Source: Mycobacterium sp. E1214 | Lineage (GTDB): Bacteria; Actinomycetota; Actinomycetes; Mycobacteriales; Mycobacteriaceae | Direction of reading: 5' to 3' | NCBI RefSeq assembly: GCF_001666755.1 | Contig: NZ_LZJC01000127.1 | Coordinates: forward strand, 1 to 64,000 | DNA: 64,000 nt | Part shown: positions 26,376 to 36,725 of the stretch, one piece after another | Layout of the letters: every line of letters begins with the position of its first letter | Numbering within the stretch: position 1 is the first letter of the stretch | Position numbers and translations under genes: made by a program | Notes under the pieces: generated by a model | Databases searched by the model: none | Told to the model about the DNA's origin: nothing | Seen by the model: the letters and a program-made list of their open reading frames with translations, nothing else

Positions 26376-27125
26376 CTAGTCCACCCGGGTGGCGTGGACC
26401 TCCCAGAACGGGGCGTGCACCCGGCCGTTGACCAGCCACGGTTCCATGGCGCGGAACCGCTTGAGCATGTCCTCGGTGCGGTCGGCCATGTCGGGGTTGC
26501 GGGCGGCCATCATCTCGATCTGTTCGGCGCTCATGTTGACCAGATAGGTGGTGGGGCCGAGGTAGGTGATCTCCCAGCCGGCTGGCGGCAGCACCGACCG
26601 GAAGTCGTCCTCGGACAGCGACCGCATCATGGTGAAGCCGTTGACGTCGTGCTGCCCGAATTCGAACATGTACAGCCGCGCGCCGGGCCGGGTGGCCCGG
26701 TGCAGCGCCTGCGCGTAGGACCGCTGCAGCTCCGGGTCGGTGTTGAAGGTGTGATAGAAGGCGCAGTCCACGACGGTGTCGAACCGGTTCTCCAGCCCGT
26801 CGAGCTTGGTGGCGTCGGCCAGCTGGAAGTCGACCGAGACGCCGGCGGCGCGCGCGTTCTCCCGGGCCCGCTCGAGGGCGGTCGCCGAACCGTCGATGCC
26901 GGTGGCCGCGTACCCGTTGGCCGCGTAGTAGATCGCGTGGTGCCCCGGACCGGTGCCCGGGTCCAGCACGTCGCCCTTGACGGCGCCGAGAGCGACGAGT
27001 CGCTGCACCACCGGCTGCGGGCCGCCGATGTCCCACGGCGTGGCGGCGGGCAGCCCGTGCGACGTCCGGTCGTCGCGGTACATCTCCTCGAAACGGGCGG
27101 GGTCGGTGACGTCGGGGTGGCTCAT
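26376..27125 (-). CDS. class I SAM-dependent methyltransferase (Rv2675c counterpart)
   Basis: A 249-residue methyltransferase with motif I VLDPGTGPGHHAIYYA, acidic motif II (TGIDGSATALERAR) and motif IV (DTVVDCAFYHTF). The substrate is unknown. ATG 27125 follows TAGGAGAACCAG. It is 17 bases after hemQ and is probably the last gene of the hemE-hemY-hemQ operon. A heme-related or quinone-related substrate is a guess from position only. Confidence 0.88.
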   Translation of the reverse strand: MSHPDVTDPARFEEMYRDDRTSHGLPAATPWDIGGPQPVVQRLVALGAVKGDVLDPGTGPGHHAIYYAANGYAATGIDGSATALERARENARAAGVSVDFQLADATKLDGLENRFDTVVDCAFYHTFNTDPELQRSYAQALHRATRPGARLYMFEFGQHDVNGFTMMRSLSEDDFRSVLPPAGWEITYLGPTTYLVNMSAEQIEMMAARNPDMADRTEDMLKRFRAMEPWLVNGRVHAPFWEVHATRVD

Positions 27126-27142
27126 CTGGTTCTCCTAGGCGG

Positions 27143-27838
27143 TCACGGAAGCGAATTGATCAGCTGCTCGACGGCCACGCGCGGCCCGGTGAAAAACGGT
27201 GTCTCCTCGCGGGTGTGCCGACGCGCGTCGGTGGCCCGCAACTCGCGCATCAGGTCGACGATGCGGTGCAGCTCGGGTGCCTCGAACGCCAGGATCCACT
27301 CGTAGTCGCCGAGGGCGAACGCCGGCACCGTGTTGGCGCGGACGTCCTTGTACTCCCGGGCGGCCATGCCGTGCTCGGCCAGCATGCGGCGGCGCTCCTC
27401 GTCCGGCAGCAGGTACCACTCGTAGGACCGCACGAACGGATACACGCAGATGTAGGCGCCGGGCTCCTCACCGGCCAGGAACGCCGGGATGTGGCTCTTG
27501 TTGAACTCGGCCGGCCGGTGCAGCGCCACGCTGCTCCATACCGGCGCGCTCACCCGGCCCAGCGCGGTGCTGCGCCGGAAATCGGCGTACGTCGCCTGCA
27601 GCGCCTCGACGCGCTCGGCGTGCGTCCAGATCATGAAATCGGCGTCGGCGCGCAGCCCCGCCACGTCGTAGAGGCCGCGGACCACGACGCCGCGCTCCTC
27701 CTGCTGCTTGAAGAAGGTCGCGGCGTCGTCGATGACGGCGTCCCGGTCCTCGCCGAGCTCACCCGGCTCCACCGAGTAGACCGAGAACATCAGGTAGCGG
27801 ATCGTCGTGTTCAGGGTCTCGTAGTCGAGTTTGGCCAT
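27143..27838 (-). CDS. hemQ: coproheme decarboxylase ChdC/HemQ
   Basis: A 231-residue member of the chlorite-dismutase fold that oxidatively decarboxylates coproheme to heme b, the last step of the coproporphyrin-dependent route used by actinobacteria. The likely redox-active tyrosine is Tyr133 in the [11 protein letters not shown] motif, and His156 in [13 protein letters not shown] fits the proximal heme ligand. It starts five bases after hemY and is followed by a methyltransferase gene. Often annotated 'chlorite dismutase', but the actinobacterial context identifies HemQ. Confidence 0.93.
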   Translation of the reverse strand: MAKLDYETLNTTIRYLMFSVYSVEPGELGEDRDAVIDDAATFFKQQEERGVVVRGLYDVAGLRADADFMIWTHAERVEALQATYADFRRSTALGRVSAPVWSSVALHRPAEFNKSHIPAFLAGEEPGAYICVYPFVRSYEWYLLPDEERRRMLAEHGMAAREYKDVRANTVPAFALGDYEWILAFEAPELHRIVDLMRELRATDARRHTREETPFFTGPRVAVEQLINSLP

Positions 27839-27843
27839 GAAAC

Positions 27844-29214
27844 CTATCGTGCCACTTGCGCGTCCACGTCCCCGACCGCCCTGATCACGCGCTCGGCGGC
27901 CCGCCCGGCCGCGCCCACGCACGCGGGCACCCCGATCCCGTCGAGGTAACTGCCGGCCACGGCCAGCGTCGGCGGCAGCCCGGCGCGCAGCTCGGCGACC
28001 AGCTCCGCGTGCCCCGGACCGTACTGGGGCATGGCGTCGAACCAGCGCTGCACGCGCACGTCGACGGGCTCGACGGTCAACCCGAACACCGTGCGCAGGT
28101 CCTCCCGCCCCCACGCCAACAGGTCGTCGTCGGAGGCGGTGACGGCCAGCCGCTCGCCGAACCGCCCGAACGACAGCCGCAGCAGCTGCGCGTCGCCGCG
28201 CATCCCCCACTTGCGTGACGACAGCGTGATGGCTTTGGCCCGCAACGCTTCACCCGTGGCCACCAGCACGCCGGACGACTCCGGGAACGGGGTGTCGGCG
28301 GGCACGGCCAGGGCCATCACCACCGACGAGGCGCTGGCGATGCGGCCCGCCGCCTTCGCGGCGCGCGGCGCGACACCGGCGGCCAGGCCCGCCAGCTGCG
28401 GGGCCGGCACGGCCAGGACCACCGCGTCGGCCGGCCAGCGCGCGCCGGTGTCGTCGGCCAGCTCCCACCCCTGCCCGGCGGGTTCGAGGCCGGTGACCGC
28501 CGAACGGACCAGCCGCGGGCGCGCCCGCGCGACGAGCGCCTCGATGAGCACTCGGTAACCGCCGTCGAGGGCGCCGAACACCGGGCCGCCGGTGGCCGGC
28601 GGCAGCGCCCGCGCGACGGCGTCGGTGAGGCTGGAAGCGCCGGCGTCCAGGGCCGCCGCCAGGGTCGGGACGGCCGCGCGCAGCCCGATGGTGGCCGACG
28701 ACCCCGCGTACACCCCGCTCAGCAGCGGGTCGACCGAGCGCGCGACCACCTGGTCGCCGAACCGGTCGGCGACCAGGTCGGCGACGGTCGGGTCGCTGCC
28801 AGGCCGCCAGTGGAGCGCGCGGCCGGGTTCGGCGGCCATCCGCGCGACGGTCGCCTCGTCGACCAGCCCGGCCACCGACTCCGGCGTCGACGGGATGCCC
28901 ATCAACGTGCCCGCGGGCAACGGGCGCAGCGCGCCCTGGCTGTAGATCCGCGGGCGCACCCCCGTGGCGGTCAACCGCCGATCCGATAAGCCCAATTCGG
29001 CCAGCAGCGCCGGCATTTCGGGGCGGCGCAACACGAAGGCCTCGGCGCCGAGGTCCATCGGCACCCCGGCGACCGACGCGGTGCGCAGGATCCCGCCCGG
29101 CGTCGCGCCCGGGTCGAACAGCGTCACGCTCGCGTCGTCCCCGGCGGCCATCCGCAACCGGTACGCCGCCGTCAGCCCCGAAATTCCGCCGCCGACAACG
29201 CAATAGACGGTCAT
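27844..29214 (-). CDS. hemY: coproporphyrinogen III / protoporphyrinogen oxidase HemY (CgoX)
   Basis: A 456-residue FAD enzyme. The dinucleotide-binding [14 protein letters not shown] is at the N-terminus, and the C-terminal [23 protein letters not shown] is the amine-oxidase/PPOX FAD-closing motif. In organisms with HemQ this enzyme oxidises coproporphyrinogen III to coproporphyrin III (established for Gram-positives). ATG 29214 overlaps the hemE stop (ATGA), showing translational coupling. Confidence 0.93.
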   Translation of the reverse strand: MTVYCVVGGGISGLTAAYRLRMAAGDDASVTLFDPGATPGGILRTASVAGVPMDLGAEAFVLRRPEMPALLAELGLSDRRLTATGVRPRIYSQGALRPLPAGTLMGIPSTPESVAGLVDEATVARMAAEPGRALHWRPGSDPTVADLVADRFGDQVVARSVDPLLSGVYAGSSATIGLRAAVPTLAAALDAGASSLTDAVARALPPATGGPVFGALDGGYRVLIEALVARARPRLVRSAVTGLEPAGQGWELADDTGARWPADAVVLAVPAPQLAGLAAGVAPRAAKAAGRIASASSVVMALAVPADTPFPESSGVLVATGEALRAKAITLSSRKWGMRGDAQLLRLSFGRFGERLAVTASDDDLLAWGREDLRTVFGLTVEPVDVRVQRWFDAMPQYGPGHAELVAELRAGLPPTLAVAGSYLDGIGVPACVGAAGRAAERVIRAVGDVDAQVAR

Positions 29215-30272
29215 ACGGAGTGGACCAGCGACACCAGGTCGGTCAGCACGCCGGGATCGGTCTCGGGCAGCACGCCGTGGCCCAGGTTGAAGACGTGCCC
29301 AGCCGCGCCGGCGTCGACCGCGCGGCGCCCGTCGTCCACGACGGCCCGCGCGGCGCGCTCCACCGCCGGCCAACCCGCCTGCAGGACCACCGGATCGAGG
29401 TTGCCCTGCAACGCGGTTCCGGGGCCGACGCGGGCCGCGGCGTCCGCCAGCGAGGTCCGCCAATCGACGCCGACCACCGACGCGCCGACGGTCGACATGG
29501 CGCCCAGCAGTTCGGCGGTGCCGACCCCGAAGTGGGTCATCGGCACGCCGTAGTCGGCCAGCGCGGCGAACACCCGGGCGGTGTGCGGCTGCACGTACGC
29601 GCGGTAGTCGGGCAGCGCCAGGGTCCCGGCCCACGAGTCGAAGACCTGAATCGCGTCCACCCCGGCGTCGAGCTGCGCCCGCAGGAAGCCGATGGTGATG
29701 TCGGCCAGCTTGTCCAGCAGCGCGTGCCAGGTGTCGGTGTCGGCCAGCATCATCGCCTTGGTGCGGGCGTGGTGGCGGCTGGGGCCGCCCTCGATCAGAT
29801 AGGACGCCAGGGTGAACGGCGCCCCCGCGAACCCGATCAGCGGCACGTCACCCAGCGCGGCCACCAGCAGCGCGACGGCGTCGGCGACCGGCGCAACCCG
29901 CTGCCGGTCAAGGGGTTTGAGCCCGTCGACGTCGGCGGCCGTGCGCACCGGGGACGCGATGACCGGCCCGACGCCCGCGACGATGTCGAGGTCGACGCCG
30001 GCGCCCAACAACGGCACCACGATGTCGGAGAACAGGATCGCCGCGTCGACGCCGTGCCGGCGCACCGGCTGCAGGGTGATCTCGCAGACCAGCGCGGCGT
30101 CGAAACAGGCCGACAGCATGTCGGTCTGGGCGCGCAGCGCCCGGTACTCGGGCAGCGAGCGGCCGGCCTGACGCATGAACCACACCGGGACCCGGCTGGG
30201 TTTACGCCCGGTGACGGCGGCCAGATAGGGCGACTCGGGGAGGTCGCGCCGAGTGCGCGAAGGACTATCCAT
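29211..30272 (-). CDS. hemE: uroporphyrinogen decarboxylase HemE
   Basis: A 353-residue cytosolic enzyme that decarboxylates uroporphyrinogen III to coproporphyrinogen III. The signature [17 protein letters not shown] lies at the N-terminus and holds the active-site Arg; [17 protein letters not shown] and the C-terminal [16 protein letters not shown] are also intact. First gene of the late heme operon hemE-hemY-hemQ-methyltransferase. Start ATG 30272 (MDSPSR) is preferred; 30290 is possible. The upstream gene is divergent with a 74-base control region. Confidence 0.95.
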   Translation of the reverse strand: MDSPSRTRRDLPESPYLAAVTGRKPSRVPVWFMRQAGRSLPEYRALRAQTDMLSACFDAALVCEITLQPVRRHGVDAAILFSDIVVPLLGAGVDLDIVAGVGPVIASPVRTAADVDGLKPLDRQRVAPVADAVALLVAALGDVPLIGFAGAPFTLASYLIEGGPSRHHARTKAMMLADTDTWHALLDKLADITIGFLRAQLDAGVDAIQVFDSWAGTLALPDYRAYVQPHTARVFAALADYGVPMTHFGVGTAELLGAMSTVGASVVGVDWRTSLADAAARVGPGTALQGNLDPVVLQAGWPAVERAARAVVDDGRRAVDAGAAGHVFNLGHGVLPETDPGVLTDLVSLVHSV

Positions 30273-30346
30273 CGGCCTCAATGCTGCCATGACGGCCGGC
30301 TGCGTAGTATCGACGACCGCAGCGAGCGTCGACCCCAGGAGCCGGG

Positions 30347-31168
30347 ATGCCAGTCACTCACCCCCCCGTCAACTACGACGAGTTCCCCAGCCTGCGCTTC
30401 GAACGCGGCGACAACGGGGTGCTGACGGTGGTGTTGGACGCCCCGGGCCTGAACTCGGTGGGCCCGCAGCTGCACCGCGACCTCGCCGACGTGTGGCCGG
30501 CGATCGCGCGCGACCCCGAGGTGCGGGTGGTCCTGGTGCGCGGCGAGGGCAAGGCCTTTTCGTCCGGCGGCAGCTTCGATCTGATCGCCGAGACCATCGG
30601 CGACTTCGAGGGCCGGATGCGCATCATGCGGGAGGCCCGCGACCTGGTGCTCAACATGGTCAACTTCGACAAGCCCGTCGTCTCGGCGATCCGCGGCCCC
30701 GCCGTCGGCGCCGGCCTGGTGGTGGCGCTGCTCGCGGACATCTCGGTGGCGGGGCGCACCGCCAAGCTGATCGACGGGCACACCAAGCTGGGGGTGGCCG
30801 CCGGCGACCACGCCGCGATCTGCTGGCCGCTGCTGGTCGGCATGGCCAAGGCCAAGTACTACCTGTTGACCTGCGACACGCTGCTGGGCGAGGAGGCCGA
30901 GCGCATCGGCCTGGTGTCCACCTGCGTCGACGACGACGACGTGTTGGCGACCGCGACGCGCATCGCCGAGGACCTGGCCCGGGGCGCGCAGAACGCGATC
31001 CGCTGGACCAAGCACAGCCTCAACCACTGGTATCGGCAATTCGCGCCCGCGTTCGAGACGTCGCTGGGCCTGGAGTTCCTTAGCTTCAGCGGACCCGACG
31101 TGCAGGAGGGGTTGGCGGCGCACCGCGAGAAGCGCCCGGCCCGATTCACGGGCGGATCGGCCACCTGA
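30347..31168 (+). CDS. enoyl-CoA hydratase/isomerase family protein (EchA15-like)
   Basis: A 273-residue crotonase-fold protein. The CoA/oxyanion segments [12 protein letters not shown] and [20 protein letters not shown] are clear. The second catalytic Glu region reads [20 protein letters not shown], which lacks the glutamate pair of classic hydratases, so the reaction may not be simple enoyl hydration. In M. tuberculosis echA15 (Rv2679) has the same place, divergent from hemE. Substrate unknown. Confidence 0.88.
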   Translation: MPVTHPPVNYDEFPSLRFERGDNGVLTVVLDAPGLNSVGPQLHRDLADVWPAIARDPEVRVVLVRGEGKAFSSGGSFDLIAETIGDFEGRMRIMREARDLVLNMVNFDKPVVSAIRGPAVGAGLVVALLADISVAGRTAKLIDGHTKLGVAAGDHAAICWPLLVGMAKAKYYLLTCDTLLGEEAERIGLVSTCVDDDDVLATATRIAEDLARGAQNAIRWTKHSLNHWYRQFAPAFETSLGLEFLSFSGPDVQEGLAAHREKRPARFTGGSAT

Positions 31169-31332
31169 GCAGGCTCGATACGGTCCGGGCGAGGCCTGGT
31201 AACGGGTTGGTCGCGACGCGCGCGCGGCGCGGCGCGCCTGATACCGCGTGTCGGCCGATGGGTCTAGCGTCGGACGCTGTGACCCGCCCCGCGTCCCAGC
31301 AGAGCGGCCGCGATGAACAGGAGCGGCGCCAA

Positions 31333-31914
31333 GTGACCTCGACAGAACCGGCCCCCTTCCGCGAGGCGGTAGCGGCGATGAACGCCGTCACCGTGCGGCC
31401 GGAGATCGAGCTTGGCCCCATCCGGCCGCCGCAACGCCTCGCCCCGCACAGCTACGCCCTCGGCGCGGAGGTGAAACACCCCGACCGCGAGATCGTCCCG
31501 GAACGTTCCGACGGCGACGCGTTCGGGCGGTTGATCCTGCTCTACGACCCCGAGGGCGCCGACGCCTGGGACGGCACCATCCGCATGGTCGCCTACATTC
31601 AGGCCGACCTGGACTCCAGCGAGGCGGTCGACCCGCTGCTGCCGGAGGTGGCGTGGAGCTGGCTGGTGGAAGCGCTCGAGTCCCGCATGGAACACGTCAC
31701 GGCCCTCGGCGGCACCGTCACCGCCACCACGTCGGTGCGCTACGGCGACATCTCTGGCCCGCCGCGTGCTCACCAGCTGGAGCTGCGGGCGTCGTGGACC
31801 GCGCTCACCCCGGCCGTCGGCCCGCACGTCGAGGCGTTCTGCGAGGTGCTCGAACACGCCGCCGGGCTGCCGCCGGCGGGCGTCACCGACCTGAGCTCAC
31901 GGTCACGCGCCTGA
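31333..31914 (+). CDS. DUF3000 family protein (Rv2680 counterpart)
   Basis: A 193-residue soluble protein of actinobacterial family DUF3000. Visible conserved stretches are RPEIELGPIRPPQRLAPHSY, GRLILLYDPEGADAWDGT and WTALTPAVGPHVEAFCEVLE. The function is unknown; its constant place before an RNase D-like gene suggests a link to RNA metabolism (inference). The GTG start 31333 has AGGAGCGG upstream. The ribonuclease gene begins 1 base after its stop. Confidence 0.85.
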   Translation: MTSTEPAPFREAVAAMNAVTVRPEIELGPIRPPQRLAPHSYALGAEVKHPDREIVPERSDGDAFGRLILLYDPEGADAWDGTIRMVAYIQADLDSSEAVDPLLPEVAWSWLVEALESRMEHVTALGGTVTATTSVRYGDISGPPRAHQLELRASWTALTPAVGPHVEAFCEVLEHAAGLPPAGVTDLSSRSRA

Positions 31915-31915
31915 C

Positions 31916-33178
31916 ATGTGCGACTCGGCAGCCGACGGGGCCGACAGCACCGAAGAAGAGCCCACGCCGCTGCCGCACCCGTCCGACGGCGTCCCCGACC
32001 TGTCGGTGTCCGTCGACGAGATCGCGGCCGCGGCGGCGTTCCTGGCCGGCGGTCGGGGCCCGTTCGCGGTGGACGCCGAGCGGGCGTCGGGGTTTCGTTA
32101 CTCCAACCGCGCGTACCTGATCCAGATCCGGCGCGCCGGAGCCGGCACGGTGCTGATCGACCCGGTCAGCCACGGCTCGGCGCCGCTGGACGCGCTGCGG
32201 CCGGTCGCCGAGGTGCTGGCGACCGACGAGTGGATCCTGCACTCCGCCGACCAGGACCTGCCGTGCCTGGCGGAGGTGGGCCTGCGCCCGCCGGCCCTGT
32301 ACGACACCGAACTCGCCGGGCGGCTGGCCGGGTTCGAGCGGGTCAACCTGGCGACCATGGTCGAGCGGCTGCTGGGCTTCGGGCTGGCCAAGGGCCACGG
32401 CGCCGCCGACTGGTCCAAGCGCCCCCTGCCGATCGAGTGGCTCAACTATGCGGCCCTGGACGTGGAACTGCTGATCGAGCTGCGCGCGGCCATCGCGCAG
32501 GTGCTGGCCGACCAAGGCAAAACCGATTGGGCCGCACAGGAATTCGAGTACCTGCGGGATGCGGGCACCCGGGAGGCCGCGCCGCGGCGGGATCGGTGGC
32601 GCCGCACGTCGGGCATCCACCGGGTGCGCGACCGGCGCGCGTTGGCCGCGGTCCGCGAGCTGTGGACCACCCGCGACCGCATCGCGCAGCGCCGCGACAT
32701 CGCGCCGCGGCGCATCCTGCCGGACTCCGCGATCGTCGACGCCGCCCTCGCCGACCCGAAGACCATCGACGAGCTGGTCGCCTTGCCGGTGTTCGGCGGC
32801 CGCAACCAGCGGCGCAGCGCCGCGACCTGGCTGGGCGCGCTGGAGGCCGCCCGCCGCAACGACGACCCGCCCCCGGACGCGGAGCCCCCAAACGGGCCGC
32901 CGCCGCCGGCGCGGTGGAGCAGGCGCAAACCCGAGGCTGCCGCGCGCCTGGAGGCCGCGCGGGCGGCGCTGTCGCAGGTGTCGGAGCTGGTCAACGTGCC
33001 GACGGAGAACCTGGTCTCACCGGACCTGGTGCGGCGCCTGTGCTGGGACTGGGCCGCCGCGGACGACGCCCCCGCTGCCGTCGACGAGTTCCTCCGGGCC
33101 GGGGAGGCCCGACCTTGGCAGCGGGAGCTGGTGGTCCCGGTGCTCGCGGCGGCGCTGCAGGCGGCGCCCGCCGACTAG
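31916..33178 (+). CDS. RNase D-like 3'-5' exonuclease with HRDC domain (Rv2681 counterpart)
   Basis: A 420-residue protein. Residues ~20-205 are a DEDDy exonuclease: Exo [12 protein letters not shown], Exo [12 protein letters not shown] and Exo [12 protein letters not shown] keep the four acidic residues and the tyrosine. Residues ~235-305 are an HRDC nucleic-acid-binding domain ([20 protein letters not shown]). Acts on structured RNA 3' ends such as tRNA precursors (family knowledge). The final 100 residues are Pro- and Ala-rich and less conserved. Its TAG overlaps the convergent dxs stop by three bases. Confidence 0.9.
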   Translation: MCDSAADGADSTEEEPTPLPHPSDGVPDLSVSVDEIAAAAAFLAGGRGPFAVDAERASGFRYSNRAYLIQIRRAGAGTVLIDPVSHGSAPLDALRPVAEVLATDEWILHSADQDLPCLAEVGLRPPALYDTELAGRLAGFERVNLATMVERLLGFGLAKGHGAADWSKRPLPIEWLNYAALDVELLIELRAAIAQVLADQGKTDWAAQEFEYLRDAGTREAAPRRDRWRRTSGIHRVRDRRALAAVRELWTTRDRIAQRRDIAPRRILPDSAIVDAALADPKTIDELVALPVFGGRNQRRSAATWLGALEAARRNDDPPPDAEPPNGPPPPARWSRRKPEAAARLEAARAALSQVSELVNVPTENLVSPDLVRRLCWDWAAADDAPAAVDEFLRAGEARPWQRELVVPVLAAALQAAPAD

Positions 33179-35088
33179 TCCAGGCGCTCGCGGATCTCGG
33201 GCTCCGCCTCGGAGCTGCCGAGCGCGGCGACCCACCCGGTGATGCGGCGCGCCACGTCCTGATCGGTCAGCCCCAGCTCGGCCAGCAACTCGCCGCGCGA
33301 GGCGTGCTCGAAGAACTCCTGCGGCAGGCCGACGTCGCGGCACGGCACGTCGATCTCGGCGCGCCGCAGCGCCGCCGACACCGCCGACCCGACGCCGCCG
33401 TTGACGCCGTTGTCCTCCAGCGTCACCAGCAGCTTGTGCCGCGTCGCCAGGTCGAGGATGCCCGGCGACACCGGTAGCACCCAGCGCGGGTCGATCACCG
33501 TCACGCCGATGCCCTGGTTGTGCAGCCGCTTGGCCACCGACAGCGCCATCGACGCGAACGCGCCCACGGCCACCAGCAGGACGTCGTGGTTGGACCCGCC
33601 CGCCGGCACCGCGAGCACGTCGACGCCTCCCACCCGTTCGACGGCCGGGATGTCCTCGCCGACGTCGCCCTTGGGGAACCGCAGCGCGGTGGGACCGTCG
33701 TCGATGTCCAGGGCCTCGCCGAGTTCCTCGCGCAGCCGGGTGGCGTCGCGGGGCGCGGCCACCCGGATGCCGGGCACGATGCCCAGCATCGACAGGTCCC
33801 ACATGCCGTTGTGGCTGCCGCCGTCGGAGCCGGTGATGCCCGCCCGGTCGAGCACCATGGTGACGGGCAGCTTGTGCAGCGCCACGTCCATCATGATCTG
33901 GTCGAAGGCGCGGTTGAGGAACGTCGAATAGATGGCCACGACGGGGTGCATGCCGCCCATCGCCAACCCGGCCGCGGACGTCATCGCGTGCTGCTCGGCG
34001 ATGCCGACGTCGAACAGGCGGTCGGGGAACTGCTCCCCGAACGGCGCCAGCCCGGTGGGCCCCGGCATCGCCGCGGTGAGCGCGACGACGTCGCGACGCT
34101 TGCGGGCGTAACCGATCAGCGACTCGGAGAACGTGGCCGTCCAGCCGGGGCCCGCGATGGCGGTGGCCTGCCCGGTGACCGGGTCGATGACGCCGCAGGA
34201 GTGCATCTGCTCGGCCTCGTCGTCCTCGGCGGGGCCGAAGCCCATTCCCTTGCGGGTCACCACGTGCACGATCACGGGGCGGCCGAAGCCGCGGGCGTGC
34301 CGCAGCGCGGCCTCCACCGCGCGTTCGTCGTGGCCGTCGACCGGGCCGACGTACTTGAGCCCGAGGTCGGTGAACAGCAGCTGCGGGGACAGCGAGTCCT
34401 TGATGCCGGCCTTGACGCTGTGCATGAAGCGGTAGGCGATCTTGCCGAACAGCGGCATGGCCCGGATGGCGTCGCGGCCCCTCTCCAGGGCCTGCTCGTA
34501 GACCGGCTGCAGGCGCAGCGTCGCCAGGTGGTCGGCGACGCCGCCGATGGTCGGGGCGTAGCTGCGGCCGTTGTCGTTGACCACGATGATCACCGGGCGG
34601 CGCGACGCCGCGATGTTGTTGAGCGCCTCCCAGCACATGCCGCCGGTGAGCGCCCCGTCGCCCACCACCGCGACCACGTGCCGGTTGCGGTGCCCGTTCA
34701 GCTCGAACGCCTTGGCCAGCCCGTCGGCATAGGACAGGGCGGCGCTGGCGTGGCTGGACTCCACCCAGTCGTGTTCGCTCTCGGCGCGCGACGGATACCC
34801 CGACAGGCCACCCTTTTTCCGCAGGCCCTCGAAGTCCTGCGCCCGCCCGGTCAGCATCTTGTGGACGTAGGCCTGGTGCCCGGTGTCGAAGATGATCGGG
34901 TCGTGCGGCGAGTCGAACACCCGGTGCAGCGCCAAGGTCAACTCGACAACGCCGAGGTTGGGCCCCAGGTGTCCCCCCGTGGCAGCCACTTTGTGGATCA
35001 GGAACTCGCGGATCTCGCCGGCCAGTTCCCGCAGCTGTTGACCCGACAGGTGCTGCAGATCAGCGGGGCCGCGGATCTGTTCCAGCAT
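33175..35088 (-). CDS. dxs: 1-deoxy-D-xylulose-5-phosphate synthase Dxs
   Basis: A 637-residue thiamine-diphosphate enzyme making DXP from pyruvate and glyceraldehyde-3-phosphate, the entry step of the MEP isoprenoid pathway. Visible are the active-site His region [15 protein letters not shown], the ThDP/Mg motif [17 protein letters not shown], the [15 protein letters not shown] linker [11 protein letters not shown], and the catalytic Glu in [16 protein letters not shown]. Full length with all three transketolase-like domains. A single-gene unit facing the exonuclease gene. Confidence 0.96.
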   Translation of the reverse strand: MLEQIRGPADLQHLSGQQLRELAGEIREFLIHKVAATGGHLGPNLGVVELTLALHRVFDSPHDPIIFDTGHQAYVHKMLTGRAQDFEGLRKKGGLSGYPSRAESEHDWVESSHASAALSYADGLAKAFELNGHRNRHVVAVVGDGALTGGMCWEALNNIAASRRPVIIVVNDNGRSYAPTIGGVADHLATLRLQPVYEQALERGRDAIRAMPLFGKIAYRFMHSVKAGIKDSLSPQLLFTDLGLKYVGPVDGHDERAVEAALRHARGFGRPVIVHVVTRKGMGFGPAEDDEAEQMHSCGVIDPVTGQATAIAGPGWTATFSESLIGYARKRRDVVALTAAMPGPTGLAPFGEQFPDRLFDVGIAEQHAMTSAAGLAMGGMHPVVAIYSTFLNRAFDQIMMDVALHKLPVTMVLDRAGITGSDGGSHNGMWDLSMLGIVPGIRVAAPRDATRLREELGEALDIDDGPTALRFPKGDVGEDIPAVERVGGVDVLAVPAGGSNHDVLLVAVGAFASMALSVAKRLHNQGIGVTVIDPRWVLPVSPGILDLATRHKLLVTLEDNGVNGGVGSAVSAALRRAEIDVPCRDVGLPQEFFEHASRGELLAELGLTDQDVARRITGWVAALGSSEAEPEIRERLD

Positions 35089-35146
35089 CCCGACAGTCTA
35101 CGCAGCCAGCGCGGCCGGCACCGGGTAGCGGCGGGCACCGGTCGGC

Positions 35147-36610
35147 TCAGGGGGCGCTGAAAAGCCCGGTCAGCGTGTGATGAAGTTCCGGATCGGCCAG
35201 GATGACGACCTCGTCACCGGCCCGCAGTTCGGTGTCGCCGCGCACCGGGACCAGCCCGGTGGCACGCACCACGATGCTCACCCAGATGTCGCCGACGCGG
35301 TCGCCGAGCTGCTCGACGGTGCAGCCCTCGGCGGCGGACCCGGCGGCCACGCTGAGCCGATGAGCCCCCTCGGGCTCGTCCGCGAGCCGCACGCCGATCT
35401 CCCAGGGCCGGGTCGTCACGGTGCGCATGGGCACCCGCAGCAGCCGCGCGACGCCGGGGACAGCGCCGCCCTGCACCAGCACCGAGAACACCACGACGAC
35501 CACCACCACGCCGTAGAGCCGTTCGGCGTCACCGACGTGGGCGACCCGCACGAGTTCGCCGAGCAGGATCGGCACCGCGCCCTTCAGCCCGGCGAACAGG
35601 ATGAAGGCGCGTTCGTTGCGCTCGAGCCGCACGCCCAGCAGACAGGCGCCCACCGCCACCGGGCGAATCAGCGCCGTCAGGGCCACCCCGAGCAGCAGCC
35701 CGGTGAGCCAGACGTCCGGGTGGGCGAGCACGGCGAGGTCGACGGTCAGGCCCAGGATGGCGAACGCGACGATCTCGGCCAGGCCTGCCAGGGCGGCGTG
35801 GAACCGCTTGATGTCCGGCTTGTAGGGCGCGTGGGCGTCGCCGATCACGATGCCGGCGACGAACACCGCCAGGAATCCCGAGCCGTGCGCCAGGGTGGCG
35901 ATGCCGTAGAGCATCAGGCTGCAGGCCAGCGTCCGCAGCGGGTAGAGCGCCTCGCTTGGCAGCGCGACGCGGCGCATGAAGACGAGCAGGGCGCGGCCGC
36001 CGAGCAGCCCGACGGCCAGGCCGACCGCCATTTGCAGTGCGAATTGCGTTGCGACATCCGCGAATCCGGCGGCGCCGAGGAGGCCGGCGGCGAGCAGGCC
36101 GGCCATCAGCGAGATGCCGACCGGATCGTTGGCGCCGGACTCGCCCTCGAGAATGGTGCCGCTGCGACCCCGGATCTCGCGCTTGCCCAGCACGGAGAAG
36201 ACGACGGCCGGGTCGGTGGGAGCGACCGCGGTGGCGACCAGGACCGCGGGGAACCAGTCGATGCCGCACGCGTAGTGCAGCACCAGGGCCGCGCCGGCCG
36301 CGGTCAGCGCGGTACCCGCGACGCCCACCGACAGGATGGGGGCCGCCGCCGCGCGGAACCTCGAGGGCCCGATGTGCATACCGCCGTCGAACAACACCAG
36401 CACCAACGCGATGGTGATCACCCGTTCGACGATCCGCTCCGACGGCGGCTGCACGGCCGGTGCCACGTGCGCCGCCACCGCGGCGCCGATCAGGACCAGC
36501 AGCGGCACCGGGACCTTCACCCGCTCGGTCAGGCGGTTCGCCAGGACGGCCACCAAACCCAATGCGCTGCAGAACAATACGATGAGCGCGTAGCGCGGGA
36601 CGTCGTTCAT
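35147..36610 (-). CDS. CPA1-type cation:proton antiporter with TrkA-C (RCK_C) domain
   Basis: A 487-residue protein. About 12 hydrophobic segments up to residue ~390 hold the CPA motifs VATAVAPTDPAVVFSVLG and ILEGESGANDPVGISLMAG (the ion-binding ND pair). A hydrophilic C-terminal ~95 residues (EGAHRLSVAAGSAAEGCTVEQLG...AGDEVVILADPE) form a TrkA-C/RCK_C-like regulatory domain. This is the NhaP2/CvrA-like arrangement for K+/H+ or Na+/H+ exchange; the ion is not certain. M. tuberculosis has different genes here (recalled), so this is a lineage-specific member of the block. ATG 36610 chosen by family N-terminus. Confidence 0.88.
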   Translation of the reverse strand: MNDVPRYALIVLFCSALGLVAVLANRLTERVKVPVPLLVLIGAAVAAHVAPAVQPPSERIVERVITIALVLVLFDGGMHIGPSRFRAAAAPILSVGVAGTALTAAGAALVLHYACGIDWFPAVLVATAVAPTDPAVVFSVLGKREIRGRSGTILEGESGANDPVGISLMAGLLAAGLLGAAGFADVATQFALQMAVGLAVGLLGGRALLVFMRRVALPSEALYPLRTLACSLMLYGIATLAHGSGFLAVFVAGIVIGDAHAPYKPDIKRFHAALAGLAEIVAFAILGLTVDLAVLAHPDVWLTGLLLGVALTALIRPVAVGACLLGVRLERNERAFILFAGLKGAVPILLGELVRVAHVGDAERLYGVVVVVVVFSVLVQGGAVPGVARLLRVPMRTVTTRPWEIGVRLADEPEGAHRLSVAAGSAAEGCTVEQLGDRVGDIWVSIVVRATGLVPVRGDTELRAGDEVVILADPELHHTLTGLFSAP

Positions 36611-36725
36611 GGTCGCGGCGATCCGACGCGGGTGGTCAGCACGCAGGCCTCCTCGTGGCACGACAACGACTTCGCCGACCAGACTTCCCGGCACACCGCG
36701 ATGGAGTCTAGCCGCCAGACGCCCG

